Below are positions 52,487 through 61,697 of a stretch of 64,000 nucleotides of DNA, in pieces. The notes beneath the pieces are model-generated. The model saw only the letters and a list, made by a program, of their open reading frames with translations, was not told the origin of the DNA and searched no databases. Each line of letters starts with the position of its first letter. Positions within the stretch are counted from its first letter, which is position 1. This DNA is from an uncultured Bacteroidales bacterium (lineage in GTDB: Bacteria > Bacteroidota > Bacteroidia > Bacteroidales > Paludibacteraceae): NCBI GenBank assembly GCA_900317745.1, contig ONHW01000004.1:1-64000 (forward strand). Direction: 5' to 3'. The position numbers were made by a program, and so were the translations under genes.

Positions 52487-54262
52487 ATGAAAAAGTCAAT
52501 ATATATTCTCACTTGCAGTGCGCTCATGTTGTCGGCGTGTACCGACTTCTTCGACGAGCACATGTTGGATAACAAAGACCCGCAGGTTACCGATGTGCGT
52601 ACAGGTATGACGTACGAACTCACCGATGACGATTACAAGCAAGTGGCTAATTACCAGGCCAATATCGCCAAGGCGCTCGCACTTGATCCCGTTGATTCTA
52701 CCGGTTTGGCGGAACTGAAGGCTATCGCCTCGGAAAAATCGTTCACCGAAACAGCCTCCGCCGATATGTATGTTCCCGCTTTGATGACAGATAAGTTCCC
52801 CTACCTGGACAACGGCACTACATGCGACGTGCTGTACACCATGCGCGAAGGCAAGTCGAACCGTGTTAAGGAGTTTGACGGAGCACAGGGATTTGCTCTC
52901 ACCATCGACGATTATGAGACTATCTGGCAGAAGCGCGGAGCCGACTACCTCACACCGGCTACGCTGCCGGATGTGCCGGCTTTCCTCGCTGGCAAACTGG
53001 CGAACGCCAAGCAAGGACAGATCGCGCTGATTACCTATAACTACAGCGATGATGAGCCTGATCCCTCTGAACTGTCCGACTTCCTGCCATACGAACTGAC
53101 ACTCGCCGAGTTGCTCGCGTTCCCCGATGAGAAAAGACACCAGATCTCCGGTTATGTAGGAGAAGTCAAGTCGTCTATTTCAGGCAGATTCTACATGATT
53201 GACGGCGATTACAGCATTTACGTTTATGGCCTTACCGATGAGGATGGCAACAAGGTTTGGAAGGACAAAGGCATTCAGCAGGGCGATGCGATCACGATCA
53301 TCGGCAGATATTCCGAGGAGAGTGGCGAACCGCAGATTCTCGATGGTATCTATGTCAGCCACACGCCTGCCAACCCGGCTCCGCGTCGCGCACCAATGGC
53401 TCGCAAACTCGAGGTGATCAATGCACTTTACCAACTTACTGCCGAAGGATGGCAACCTTATCAGAACGACCAACTCAAGCAGGCTATTGCGCTGCCGCAA
53501 AGCGTCTATCAGTCTGCAGGAGTGACGGCAATCACAGATCCAGATATCATCCTCAAGTACCTCCAGGCTGTCTATCCGTATGCGGCGGACAAAGAGATTT
53601 ATCTCGTTGCCTATATGGGTAAGAACGGTGCTACGGCTGACGAATGGGTGGTCAATGGCACGGAGTTCGTGCTCACAACAGGATATATCACCGAAACAAT
53701 GTCATTCGAGGTGAAGAACAACCAGTGGGTAGCCAATATCTCTACCTACCTGCAGGCTAAATTTGTAGGCGAAGGTCCCGGCAAGTTCACTATCCAGCAC
53801 GTTAATCTCGATGGCTTGAACTACGCTTGGCGCTATCAGGCTGCGTATGGTATGACCGCCTCGGCGTACGTCGGTGGCACGAACCATCGTCTGGAAGATT
53901 GGCTCTTATCGCCCAATATCCGACTCAAGAAGAGCGTTCAACCGCAACTGACCTTTGATCAGGCGGTACGCTACGGCAATGTCAACGACAACCCGAAGTG
54001 GCTCAACGTAATGGTAACTGACAACTTTACCGGTGATGTAACCACAACCGAGTGGAAACAACTCGAGTGGCAAGCCGAACTGCCTGATGGCAGCAACTGG
54101 ATCTTCCAATCATCGGGCGTGTTTGACCTGAGCGAATACAACGGCAAAACTATCGTTTTAGGCTTCCGCTACAAGACGGATTTCGATGGCATTGAGGTCC
54201 CTTCTGCTCCTACTTGGGAGATTCAGAACCTCCTCCTTGCCGAGCCAGCCGAGAATGAATAG
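52487..54262 (+). CDS. Lipoprotein with OB-fold and C-terminal beta-sandwich domains
   Basis: 591 residues. Lipoprotein signal SALMLSAC, an N-terminal domain of unknown type, an OB-fold-like segment (about 230-280, QISGYVGEVKSSISGRFYMIDGD, IIGRYSEESGEPQI), and a C-terminal choice-of-anchor-like sandwich (WLLSPNIRLKKSVQPQLTFDQAVRYG). It starts 12 bases after the receptor (an ATG 9 bases earlier is an alternative) and most likely is its surface partner. No enzymatic motif is seen. Confidence 0.7.
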   Translation: MKKSIYILTCSALMLSACTDFFDEHMLDNKDPQVTDVRTGMTYELTDDDYKQVANYQANIAKALALDPVDSTGLAELKAIASEKSFTETASADMYVPALMTDKFPYLDNGTTCDVLYTMREGKSNRVKEFDGAQGFALTIDDYETIWQKRGADYLTPATLPDVPAFLAGKLANAKQGQIALITYNYSDDEPDPSELSDFLPYELTLAELLAFPDEKRHQISGYVGEVKSSISGRFYMIDGDYSIYVYGLTDEDGNKVWKDKGIQQGDAITIIGRYSEESGEPQILDGIYVSHTPANPAPRRAPMARKLEVINALYQLTAEGWQPYQNDQLKQAIALPQSVYQSAGVTAITDPDIILKYLQAVYPYAADKEIYLVAYMGKNGATADEWVVNGTEFVLTTGYITETMSFEVKNNQWVANISTYLQAKFVGEGPGKFTIQHVNLDGLNYAWRYQAAYGMTASAYVGGTNHRLEDWLLSPNIRLKKSVQPQLTFDQAVRYGNVNDNPKWLNVMVTDNFTGDVTTTEWKQLEWQAELPDGSNWIFQSSGVFDLSEYNGKTIVLGFRYKTDFDGIEVPSAPTWEIQNLLLAEPAENE

Positions 54263-54412
54263 GTCCATTTTCGACCCATTGTCGGACCGTTATCGGGTCA
54301 ATCCTAGACCTTATAACTTTGACTAAGCTTATAAGGCTCTGGAAATCAACACGAAACAAGCCAAAATTAAGATAATAAAATTAAACGTTTTTTAACCCAA
54401 AAACTAACTAAA

Positions 54413-55597
54413 ATGAAAAAGTTCTTTACTTTTGCAGCAATGTTGATTGCTGCGGTGTCAATCAACGCCCAGGAGCCTATTCCTGTGACATGTGCTGAGG
54501 CTGCTGCCGCTATGCCGGCTCAGTCAGGTGACGAAACTGCTGACGTGTACATCGTTACCGGTTACATTACCAACACCAACGGTACAATCAGCAAGGGACA
54601 GCAGACCTTCTACATGGATGATGTGAAGGGCTCCCAGAAGACCTTGCAAGGCTACTGGTGTAACCTGCCAACTGAAGAGGTAGAAGCGAATCACCCGCTT
54701 AACGTAGGCGACAAGATTACTCTTACCGGTAAGATTCTCAACTACAACAACACTCCGGAGATTAAGAACGGTGACGTTGTTATCCTCGAGCGTGCAACTG
54801 TAAAGATAGATACAATTGAAGTATCTGTTTGCGAGGCGCTGGAAGAAGGTAGTTCGCTGAATGACAAGGACTATTCGGATGACGTATTCCGCGTATTCGG
54901 TCGCCTCAAAGGTACTGATGCTGTCAACAACAATGGCCAGCACACCTTTGAGATGGCTTGCGGTGACGAGATTTTCAAACCCTACAACTGCAATGGTGCT
55001 GAGGGTCTGGAACTTGGCAAGGGTGACTCGGTGAAGGTAACCGGCAAGTTGTACAACTACGGTGGTGTAATCGAGATCTCCAACGGTACGGTAGAACTTA
55101 TCGAGAAGAGCGGACAGGAAGAAGTAATTATCGAGGCTACTGTTTCCGAGGCTGTTGCTGCAGTTATGGCTTTGGAGAAGGGCGCAAAAACAGACGACCG
55201 TTATGCTGTAACCGGATTTGTTGATTCGATTGCTACTCCTTACGACGAAGGCTATGGCAATATCTCGTTCTTCATGACGGATAATATGGACGCTCCCACT
55301 TATGACTTTGAGGCATATCGCGTATCTGTTACTCCTCAACAGGCAGAGAAGATTGTTTTGGGCGTTAAGGTAACTGTTACGGCGGCTTTGCAGCGTTACT
55401 ATAAGGCTGCTACGGAAACTCTTGATGAGATTGATCTGGCTGAAACAGTTGCCGGTGGTTCGCTTAAGTTTGCAGGCGAATCGGCTGTGATCAATGTCAA
55501 CAACGACGCCAAGTCGCTCAAGACTATTGAAAACGGACAGATCATCATTCTCCGTGACGGTGTACGCTACAATATGCTTGGAACAGAGATCCGCTAA
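54413..55597 (+). CDS. Secreted protein with three OB-fold-like repeats and sorting tail
   Basis: 394 residues. Signal peptide (FFTFAAMLIAAVSINAQ) and three similar domains of about 105 residues, at roughly 20-130, 133-235 and 243-345, each with VTGYI..., FYMDD or FMTDN, and VKVTGKLYNYGGVIEISNG-type strands. It ends in a short NGQIIILRDGVRYNMLGTEIR-like tail typical of bacteroidal secretion domains. The middle domain of the upstream lipoprotein resembles these repeats, so the two probably belong to one surface complex. The 150 bases before it hold a weak AT-rich stretch and no clear promoter. Confidence 0.75.
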   Translation: MKKFFTFAAMLIAAVSINAQEPIPVTCAEAAAAMPAQSGDETADVYIVTGYITNTNGTISKGQQTFYMDDVKGSQKTLQGYWCNLPTEEVEANHPLNVGDKITLTGKILNYNNTPEIKNGDVVILERATVKIDTIEVSVCEALEEGSSLNDKDYSDDVFRVFGRLKGTDAVNNNGQHTFEMACGDEIFKPYNCNGAEGLELGKGDSVKVTGKLYNYGGVIEISNGTVELIEKSGQEEVIIEATVSEAVAAVMALEKGAKTDDRYAVTGFVDSIATPYDEGYGNISFFMTDNMDAPTYDFEAYRVSVTPQQAEKIVLGVKVTVTAALQRYYKAATETLDEIDLAETVAGGSLKFAGESAVINVNNDAKSLKTIENGQIIILRDGVRYNMLGTEIR

Positions 55598-55658
55598 ATC
55601 CCTGAATGAATGGTTCCAAGCCTTACAATGTTTGTAAGTGCGAAAGAACCTGAGTAAC

Positions 55659-55691
55659 AAAGGTGGTGCATCCGTGATGCACCACCTTTTC
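55659..55691. terminator. Bidirectional terminator between convergent genes
   Basis: AAAGGTGGTGCATC, CGT loop, GATGCACCACCTTT: a perfect 14-base stem with T after it on the plus strand and T on the minus strand. It separates the OB-fold gene from the minus-strand block that ends at 55723. Confidence 0.92.
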
Positions 55692-55722
55692 GTTTTCGTC
55701 ATGCGGAACGATAACTTGCCTG

Positions 55723-56274
55723 TCAATGTCGCTCCAGTTCGATAACTTCCAGATTGTCGATTTTCTGTCCGTCAATCGTGAAGCGGAGTAGGGTTTGTAC
55801 GGTTTGCCAGCCGCTCTTGCCTGCTGCACCGGGATTGAGTGTGAGAAACTGATAGTGTTTGTCGTACTGCACCTTCAGAATATGGCTATGTCCGCACACA
55901 AACAAGTCAATGTCGTCCCGATTAAACGAATTGTCTTCGGCTGAACTATTGACCGCCTGTTTGGCTTTCAGGCTTTTCTCGAACCACGGAATAAGCCAAG
56001 GATTGTATTTACCCGGATAGCCGCCAATATGAGTCATTAGTACGTTTACTTCCTCCACGCGGAAGCGGTAGAACTCCGACAGGCTGTAGCGTACCTCTCC
56101 TCCGTCTATGTTGCCGAACACGGCACGCGTAGGACGGAACTCGCGCAAGGCGCGCAACACTTCTGCCGAACCTATATCTCCGGCGTGCCAGATCTCGTCG
56201 CACGGCTCAAAGTGTTCGAACACCCGCTTGTCCAGCAATCCGTGGGTATCGCTTAGTAAGCCTATCTTGGTCAT
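55723..56274 (-). CDS. YfcE-type metallophosphoesterase
   Basis: 183 residues of the MJ0936/YfcE group of small phosphodiesterases. Seen: IGLLSDTHGLLD (D and H), HAGDIGS, FGNIDGG (Asn), MTHIGGYPGKY and VCGHSHI: all metal ligands. It acts on phosphodiesters in vitro; the natural substrate is not clear. The start overlaps the end of the GldF-like gene by 4 bases (ATGA), so they are coupled. The longer frame to 56334 is rejected because it runs into the upstream gene. Confidence 0.85.
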   Translation of the reverse strand: MTKIGLLSDTHGLLDKRVFEHFEPCDEIWHAGDIGSAEVLRALREFRPTRAVFGNIDGGEVRYSLSEFYRFRVEEVNVLMTHIGGYPGKYNPWLIPWFEKSLKAKQAVNSSAEDNSFNRDDIDLFVCGHSHILKVQYDKHYQFLTLNPGAAGKSGWQTVQTLLRFTIDGQKIDNLEVIELERH

Positions 56275-56936
56275 AATCTGGTTAAATAGCGTATAAGAGG
56301 AATAGTCAGCAGCACGCTGATGATAGCGGTACAAGCAAAGAAGAACACATCGCGGACGTCAATCACGCCGCGGGCGAGGCTCTGGAAGTGCTCTTGCATT
56401 AGCAGCCAGTACAAAGCAAAGTTAACCACTGCACCGAGGATGAACGCTACAATCTGGTTCGTGGTGCTTGCCGCGCACAGCAGGCTTACGCCGAGCATTG
56501 CGGCAGCGAGCAACAGCAGTCCTACCATCGAGCCGGCAAAAGCGCCGGTATCCACATTGCCGACAGGTTCGGCTATGGCATACACGATGAACAGGTGTAC
56601 CACGCAGGGCAGCAACGCACAAACCATCACGGTGAGTGCTGCGGCGTATTTCGCCCAAACGATACGTCCGATGCTGGTCGGCAATGAGCGCAGCACATCC
56701 CAGGTGCCGCTCTGACGCTCCTCGGCAAACAGCCTCATGGTCAGAGCCGGGCACACCAGGATAAGCAGCCACGGCGCGATAGCAAACAAGCCGTCCACGT
56801 TGGCATAGCCTGCATCAATAATGTTCCACTCACCGGGTATAACCCACAGGAACAGACTGATACCCAGCACAAACAACGCCAGCACGATATACGCTATCGG
56901 GGTTGAGAAATAATATGAGAGTTCTTTCCTGAACAT
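56271..56936 (-). CDS. ABC transporter permease, GldF-like
   Basis: 221 residues with six hydrophobic helices, beginning MFRKELSYYFSTPIAYIVL, the pattern of gliding-associated ABC permease subunit GldF. It also has the MRLFAEERQSGTWDVLRSLP loop seen in such permeases. GldF works with GldA (ATPase) and GldG, but neither gene is adjacent. In non-gliding Bacteroidales the same proteins occur and their function is not settled. The stop overlaps the next start. Confidence 0.75.
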   Translation of the reverse strand: MFRKELSYYFSTPIAYIVLALFVLGISLFLWVIPGEWNIIDAGYANVDGLFAIAPWLLILVCPALTMRLFAEERQSGTWDVLRSLPTSIGRIVWAKYAAALTVMVCALLPCVVHLFIVYAIAEPVGNVDTGAFAGSMVGLLLLAAAMLGVSLLCAASTTNQIVAFILGAVVNFALYWLLMQEHFQSLARGVIDVRDVFFFACTAIISVLLTIPLIRYLTRL

Positions 56937-56943
56937 CGTATTC

Positions 56944-56997
56944 TATCAGCCAAACTTGGCTGATATCATGTTATATTCGATCAGCCAATTGGCTGAT
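56944..56997. repeat. Two CAGCCAA/TTGGCTG palindromes
   Basis: TATCAGCCAA-AC-TTGGCTGATA at 56944-56963... and the exact 18-base palindrome ATCAGCCAATTGGCTGAT at 56980-56997, between the transporter and GldF-like genes. The same core recurs at 61677 and 62497. Confidence 0.8.
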
Positions 56998-57003
56998 ACC
57001 ATG

Positions 57004-58371
57004 TTAGTGCTTAACCTCCTCATTCGGGTTGACAGGCGTTTGGGGGAAGAACAGCCAGAACAGGATTGCCACAACCAGTGCGTAGCCTGCGAAGATGTAC
57101 CAGAATGTTTGCCATCCGGTCCATTGATCAACAGCTGCGCTATGTATGGCTTGAAGTGTCTGCACGTCAATGATCTGATCCCATGCAATCTTGCCGGCCT
57201 CATCGCGGACGATACCCAGTGCGTTGAAGTCGAACTGCGGCACAACCTTGTTGAACACGGCTTGTGCAGTCAGTGTACCGATAGTAGCACCAAAACCGTT
57301 GGTCATCATCATAAACAGACCTTGTGCACTCGAGCGCATCGATGTGTCAGTCTCGCGGTCAACATATAGCGCACCGCTGATGTTGAAGAAGTCGAACGCA
57401 AATCCATACACAATACAACTCACTACAAACAGCCAGACACCCGTACCCGGGTTACCCATGCCGAAGAAGGCGAAACGGAACACCCAGGCAAACATTGCCA
57501 TAAGCATAACGTTTTTTATTCCGAACCTCTTCAGGAAGAACGGGATAGTCAGAATACACAGTGCCTCGCAGATCTGCGATATACTGATCAGAATATTCGA
57601 GTACTGTACGCCGAACGAGTTCGACCAATCTTTGAAGTATTCAAAACTGCCGAGGAACGGGTTGGCGTAACCGTTGGTGATCTGCAGACTGAAACCAAGC
57701 AGCATAGAGAAAATAAAGAACAACGCCATCTTCTTCTGCTTGAACAGCGCGAACGCTTTCAGTCCCAGCGCATCAACAATCGACTCGCGCTCTGCGCCAC
57801 TCTTCAGTTCGCAGCGCGGCAAGGTCAGCGAGTAGGCTGCCATCACAAGGCTCAATCCACCGGAGAGCAAGAACTGATTAGGTGTAGCCTCCCAATGAAG
57901 CAGGCTCACGCACCACATAGATACAATGAATCCTACCGTACCGAACACACGGATAGGCGGGAAGTCCTTAACGGTATCCATGCCGTTCTTAATCAGTGCG
58001 TTGAAGGCTACGGAGTTCGTCAGCGCAATAGTCGGCATAAAGAATGCCACACTCACGGTGTACAGCGTGAACAGTGTACCGAACTGCACTGCGTCGCCTG
58101 CACCGATAGCGTACCAGCCGGCGGCTACCATGAACGTTCCTGCCAAAAGGTGGCAGAGGCTTTGCAGTTTCTGTGCCTCTATCCAGCGGTCGGCTACTAT
58201 ACCCATCAGCGTAGGCATAAGCAGACTGACTATACCTTGTACCGAATAGAACCAGCCGATGTGCGTTGCCAAACCGACATTAGCCAGATAGCGTCCCATA
58301 GACGTCAGGTAGGCGCCCCAGACGGCAAACTCCAGGAAGTTGAAGAAGATAAGTTGAAGCTTTGTTTTCAT
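57004..58371 (-). CDS. Nucleoside transporter of the NupG/MFS family
   Basis: 455 residues with about 12 hydrophobic helices. Start MKTKLQLIFFNFLEFAVWGAYLTSMGRYL, then GIVADRWIEAQKL and GTVGFIVSMWC, match the nucleoside:H+ symporter family (NupG/XapB). The C-terminal tail is short and charged. It lies 60 bases downstream of korB on the same strand, with only an AT-rich gap that resembles the repeat family. Confidence 0.85.
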   Translation of the reverse strand: MKTKLQLIFFNFLEFAVWGAYLTSMGRYLANVGLATHIGWFYSVQGIVSLLMPTLMGIVADRWIEAQKLQSLCHLLAGTFMVAAGWYAIGAGDAVQFGTLFTLYTVSVAFFMPTIALTNSVAFNALIKNGMDTVKDFPPIRVFGTVGFIVSMWCVSLLHWEATPNQFLLSGGLSLVMAAYSLTLPRCELKSGAERESIVDALGLKAFALFKQKKMALFFIFSMLLGFSLQITNGYANPFLGSFEYFKDWSNSFGVQYSNILISISQICEALCILTIPFFLKRFGIKNVMLMAMFAWVFRFAFFGMGNPGTGVWLFVVSCIVYGFAFDFFNISGALYVDRETDTSMRSSAQGLFMMMTNGFGATIGTLTAQAVFNKVVPQFDFNALGIVRDEAGKIAWDQIIDVQTLQAIHSAAVDQWTGWQTFWYIFAGYALVVAILFWLFFPQTPVNPNEEVKH

Positions 58372-58431
58372 ACTATTCTAATTTATGGTTAATGTTAATC
58401 ATCCATTATTTATGGCAATTCTAATAATTGC

Positions 58432-59466
58432 TTACATTTCCCACCGCTCCAGCGATTGCGTCAGTTCGTCAAAGGTGTGAGCCTTCGCTTTTTCGCGTAC
58501 CTCGTTGATCTGTCGGTTGACCGCTTCATCGTAGGTCTCGGCCTCTACGTTGCGGATCACACCTAAGGCAACCGGCAATGCGCTCTCAACGTTGGCATCT
58601 GCTACGTCGGTAAACCGCTCTTGACCCATAAGTGCGAGCAGGCGGTGCAGAGTAGGATCTTGCTGGTGTGCATCGTGAACGAGTACGCGCTCATCATCAG
58701 CAGGCACAACTATGATACGCGGGATAAACGTCTGCGGGTCAATCTCGATAGCCAGACCTTTGTCTTGGTTGGCACCGAAGATCATCTTTTCGCCATGCTT
58801 GAGCACGATAGAGTGCTCGGCACGTTGTTCGCGGTTGGCTATCCACTCGTGGGTGCCGTTGTTGAAGATCACGCAGTTCACCAGACACTCAATGACTGAG
58901 GCGCCTTTGTGCGCGTGCGCCTGAACCATACAATCAACGGTGGTAGGCATATCCACATCCAACGTGCGGGCAAAGAACGTGCCGCGTGCGCCCAGCACCA
59001 GTTCGGCAGGTATGAACGGACGCTCAACAGTACCGAAGGGCGACGATTTGCTCACGAAGCCCTTGGGCGAGGTAGGCGAGTACTGACCTTTGGTCAGACC
59101 GTAGATGCGGTTGTTGAACATACAGATGTTCAGATCTACGTTTCGGCGAATCTCATGGATAAAGTGGTTGCCGCCTATGGCGAGACAGTCTCCGTCGCCG
59201 GACATCTGCCATACGCTCAGTTCGGGGTGTGAGGTTTTTACACCTGTAGCCACTGCACCGCCACGGCCGTGGATGGTGTTGAAGCCGTAGGTGTTCAGAT
59301 AGTGCGGCATACGGCTGGAGCAGCCGATACCCGAGATTACTGCTATCCGGTGAGGCGGAATACCTATCTGCGCCATGGCTTTCTGTAGAGCCATGCAGAT
59401 GGCGTGGTCGCCGCAACCCGGGCAGAAACGAACATATTGATCGGATTTATAATCTTGAGGAAGCAT
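58432..59466 (-). CDS. korB: 2-oxoacid:ferredoxin oxidoreductase subunit beta
   Basis: The thiamine-diphosphate-binding subunit of 2-oxoglutarate (or related) ferredoxin oxidoreductase; 344 residues. Seen: RFCPGCGDHAICMAL (cluster/TPP cysteines), GIGCSSRMPHYLN, MSGDGDCLAIGGNHFIHEIRRN with the Mg/TPP motif. It oxidises the acid, makes CoA thioester and reduces ferredoxin. The start is taken at the ATG giving MLPQDYKSDQY; an upstream ATG in the AAATGGT repeat (59493) would add nine repeat-derived residues. korA and a ferredoxin lie upstream. Confidence 0.9.
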   Translation of the reverse strand: MLPQDYKSDQYVRFCPGCGDHAICMALQKAMAQIGIPPHRIAVISGIGCSSRMPHYLNTYGFNTIHGRGGAVATGVKTSHPELSVWQMSGDGDCLAIGGNHFIHEIRRNVDLNICMFNNRIYGLTKGQYSPTSPKGFVSKSSPFGTVERPFIPAELVLGARGTFFARTLDVDMPTTVDCMVQAHAHKGASVIECLVNCVIFNNGTHEWIANREQRAEHSIVLKHGEKMIFGANQDKGLAIEIDPQTFIPRIIVVPADDERVLVHDAHQQDPTLHRLLALMGQERFTDVADANVESALPVALGVIRNVEAETYDEAVNRQINEVREKAKAHTFDELTQSLERWEM

Positions 59467-59518
59467 AACATTTACTATTTGGTTATTTACCATTTACGAT
59501 TTGGTGTTTACCATTTAC
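59467..59518 (-). repeat. AAATGGT/AAATCGT heptamer tract before korB
   Basis: On the minus strand seven units of the AAATGGT, AAATCGT, AAACACC kind fill the korA-korB gap and contain one in-frame ATG. It belongs to the same family as the murB, murA and hpt leaders. Confidence 0.8.
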
Positions 59519-61368
59519 AATTCTTTTACGTAATCCACGATTTGTTCTACCTGGAACGGTTGAGCTGTCATTTGGTTGTATTGCAACAGCGTTACGTTCG
59601 GTACTTGCGAACGCAGGTAGGCAGCCAGTTGACCGGAGTTCAGCTCGCAGACAATCACTCGTTTGTACGAACGGATAATGTCGCCTACGTTGCGTTGCAG
59701 CGGGCAGATGTAGTTCAGTTGCAGCAGTGCGCAGTTGAGTTCCTTTGCTGCGGCACGCAGGTGACCTTCGGTCGAGCCGAAGCCTACGAGCAGGGTATCG
59801 CTGTCAGCATTGCCCCAAACCTCTGCTTCGGGAATACGGTCGGCAACCTGATCCACTTTTGCCTGTCGGGCGAGGATCATGCGCTGGTGATTCTCGGGGT
59901 TAGTGGAGATGGAGCCCTTCTCTGCATCGCGCTCCAGACCCATGTTACGGTACTGGAAGCCTTCCATTCCCGGGATAGCCATGTAGCGCACGCCGTTCTC
60001 GTCGCGAAGGGCGGGGTTGTACTTGCCTTTCAACTCTTCGGGTACGCCTTGCGGTTTGATTGCAGGCAGTTCAGCCAGTTGGGGAATACGCCACAGGCTG
60101 CTGCCGTTGGCGAGATAGGTGTCGGTGAGCAAGATTACCGGAGTCATGTTCTCCAGTGCAATCTTGCACGCCTCGTAGGCATATTGGAAGCAGTTAGCCG
60201 GAGTAGATGCAGCAATGACAACAGCCGGGCATTCGCCGTTACGGCCGTAGATGGCTTGCAGCAGGTCAGTCTGCTCGGTCTTGGTAGGCAGACCTGTACT
60301 CGGACCACCGCGTTGTACGTCAATCACCACGAGCGGTAACTCTGCCATCACAGCCAGACCTATGCCTTCGGACTTGAGCGACAGACCGGGACCGGAGGTC
60401 GAGGTGCACGCCAGGTCACCGGCGAATGATGCGCCGATAGCCGTGCACACGCCGGCTATCTCATCCTCGGCTTGTACAACCATGACGTTCATATCCTTGC
60501 GTCCGGCGAGTTCGTGCATGATATCCGTAGCCGGAGTGATAGGGTACGAACCCAAGAACAGTCGTTTGCCGGCTTTCTCGGCAGCGGCAATCAGTCCCCA
60601 TGCCGTGGCTTTGTTGCCGGCAATGGAGGTATAAGTGCCGTGCTCCTGTTCAGTAGCAGGAGTGAGACGGATCTGGTTGACGGACAGTGCGAGGTTCTGA
60701 CCGTAGTTGAAGCCGTCGGTCAGCACCTTGACGTTCGGAGCGATGAGTGCGGGTTTCTTGGCGAACTTGCCTTCCAGGAAGTGGATAGCCTTGTCAATAG
60801 GGCGGTCGAACAGCCAGCATACGATGCCTAAGGCGAACATGTTTCGCGACTTGAGCATGGCTTTGTTGTCCATGCCTGAGTCTTTCAGCGCCTCTTTGGT
60901 CAGATTGGTCAGTGCGACAGGTACAACCTGTACGGATTCGGGTAAACCGAGTTCGGTGAACGGGTTGTCGGTGGTGTACAGGGCTTTCTGGAGGTCGGCA
61001 TCGGTGAACGAGTCGGTATCGACTATGACCACGGCATCTTTCTTGAACAGTGCGTCCGCCTCGTTGAAGGTAGCGCCTTGCTTGCTGAACTTCGAGCCCA
61101 GGGCACAAACCTTGAGTGCCGCTGCGTTCATTGCCACAATCACATCGGCTTTGTCACCCGGTGTGAACACACCTTTGCCCACATTGACCTGGAAGCCGCT
61201 CACGCCGCCTAATGTACCTTGCGGCGCACGAATCTCGGCAGGGAAGTCAGGCAGGGTACTGATCTCGTTACCCAGAATGGCTGACAGTGACGAGAACAAT
61301 CCGCCTGTCAACTGCATACCATCGCCCGAGTCTCCGCAAAACCGAACAACAATATTATCTTTTTTCAT
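59515..61368 (-). CDS. korA: 2-oxoacid:ferredoxin oxidoreductase subunit alpha
   Basis: 617 residues. The N-terminal part is the gamma-type domain (VVRFCGDSGDGMQLTGG), fused to the pyrimidine-binding alpha domain (GNKATAWGLIAAAEKAGKRLF, LGSYPITPATDIMHEL, TSTSGPGLSLKSEGIG). Together with KorB it forms the enzyme that feeds reduced ferredoxin into anaerobic metabolism. A hairpin of 33 bases lies between it and the upstream ferredoxin gene. The ATG at 61368 is the only start giving the family N-terminus. Confidence 0.92.
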   Translation of the reverse strand: MKKDNIVVRFCGDSGDGMQLTGGLFSSLSAILGNEISTLPDFPAEIRAPQGTLGGVSGFQVNVGKGVFTPGDKADVIVAMNAAALKVCALGSKFSKQGATFNEADALFKKDAVVIVDTDSFTDADLQKALYTTDNPFTELGLPESVQVVPVALTNLTKEALKDSGMDNKAMLKSRNMFALGIVCWLFDRPIDKAIHFLEGKFAKKPALIAPNVKVLTDGFNYGQNLALSVNQIRLTPATEQEHGTYTSIAGNKATAWGLIAAAEKAGKRLFLGSYPITPATDIMHELAGRKDMNVMVVQAEDEIAGVCTAIGASFAGDLACTSTSGPGLSLKSEGIGLAVMAELPLVVIDVQRGGPSTGLPTKTEQTDLLQAIYGRNGECPAVVIAASTPANCFQYAYEACKIALENMTPVILLTDTYLANGSSLWRIPQLAELPAIKPQGVPEELKGKYNPALRDENGVRYMAIPGMEGFQYRNMGLERDAEKGSISTNPENHQRMILARQAKVDQVADRIPEAEVWGNADSDTLLVGFGSTEGHLRAAAKELNCALLQLNYICPLQRNVGDIIRSYKRVIVCELNSGQLAAYLRSQVPNVTLLQYNQMTAQPFQVEQIVDYVKEL

Positions 61369-61402
61369 TATATAGTAGAGTAGAATGATTTTTCGTCAAA
61401 AT

Positions 61403-61435
61403 GCACATCTACAAGCACGTAACTTGCAGATGTGC
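61403..61435 (-). promoter_or_regulatory. Hairpin between ferredoxin and korA
   Basis: GCACATCT(A)CAAG, loop, CTTG(C)AGATGTGC: a 12-base stem with one mismatch. On the minus strand the trailing sequence is ATTTTGACG, weak for a terminator. It may reduce read-through from ferredoxin to korA or protect the mRNA end. Confidence 0.55.
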
Positions 61436-61451
61436 AGTCAATTGAACGTGC

Positions 61452-61622
61452 TTATGCTTCGGGAGCAATAGCGCCGCTCGGGCAGACGTCAGCGCACGTG
61501 CCGCAATCAACACAGATCTCGGGGTCGATTGAGTAGTGCTCACCCTCGGAAATTGCGCCCATCGGGCACTCGTCTTTACATGTACCGCATGCAATGCAGT
61601 CGTTAGAAATTTTGTAAGCCAT
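61452..61622 (-). CDS. 2[4Fe-4S] ferredoxin
   Basis: 56 residues. Two cluster motifs, CIACGTCKDECPMG and CVDCGTCADVCPSG, each CxxCxxCxxxCP, with no other domain. Upstream of korAB it is the likely electron acceptor of that enzyme or its delta-type subunit. The longer frame to 61685 is not credible. Confidence 0.93.
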   Translation of the reverse strand: MAYKISNDCIACGTCKDECPMGAISEGEHYSIDPEICVDCGTCADVCPSGAIAPEA

Positions 61623-61676
61623 AATTGTTTTTATTTTGTTGTTTGTTGTTTTGTCGGTCGAATGTTGGTGTCTATG

Positions 61677-61696
61677 GGCAGCCAAGTTTGGCTGCC
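61677..61696. repeat. GGCAGCCAA-GT-TTGGCTGCC palindrome
   Basis: A 20-base perfect inverted repeat with a 2-base spacer just past the ruvC stop codon. It is one of a family whose outer bases vary around the CAGCCAA/TTGGCTG core. Confidence 0.8.
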
Positions 61697-61697
61697 G

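Noticed and set aside
61452-61685. Longer ferredoxin with 21 extra residues
   Set aside because: The extension is low-complexity and lies in the leader; the 56-residue form is the standard ferredoxin length.
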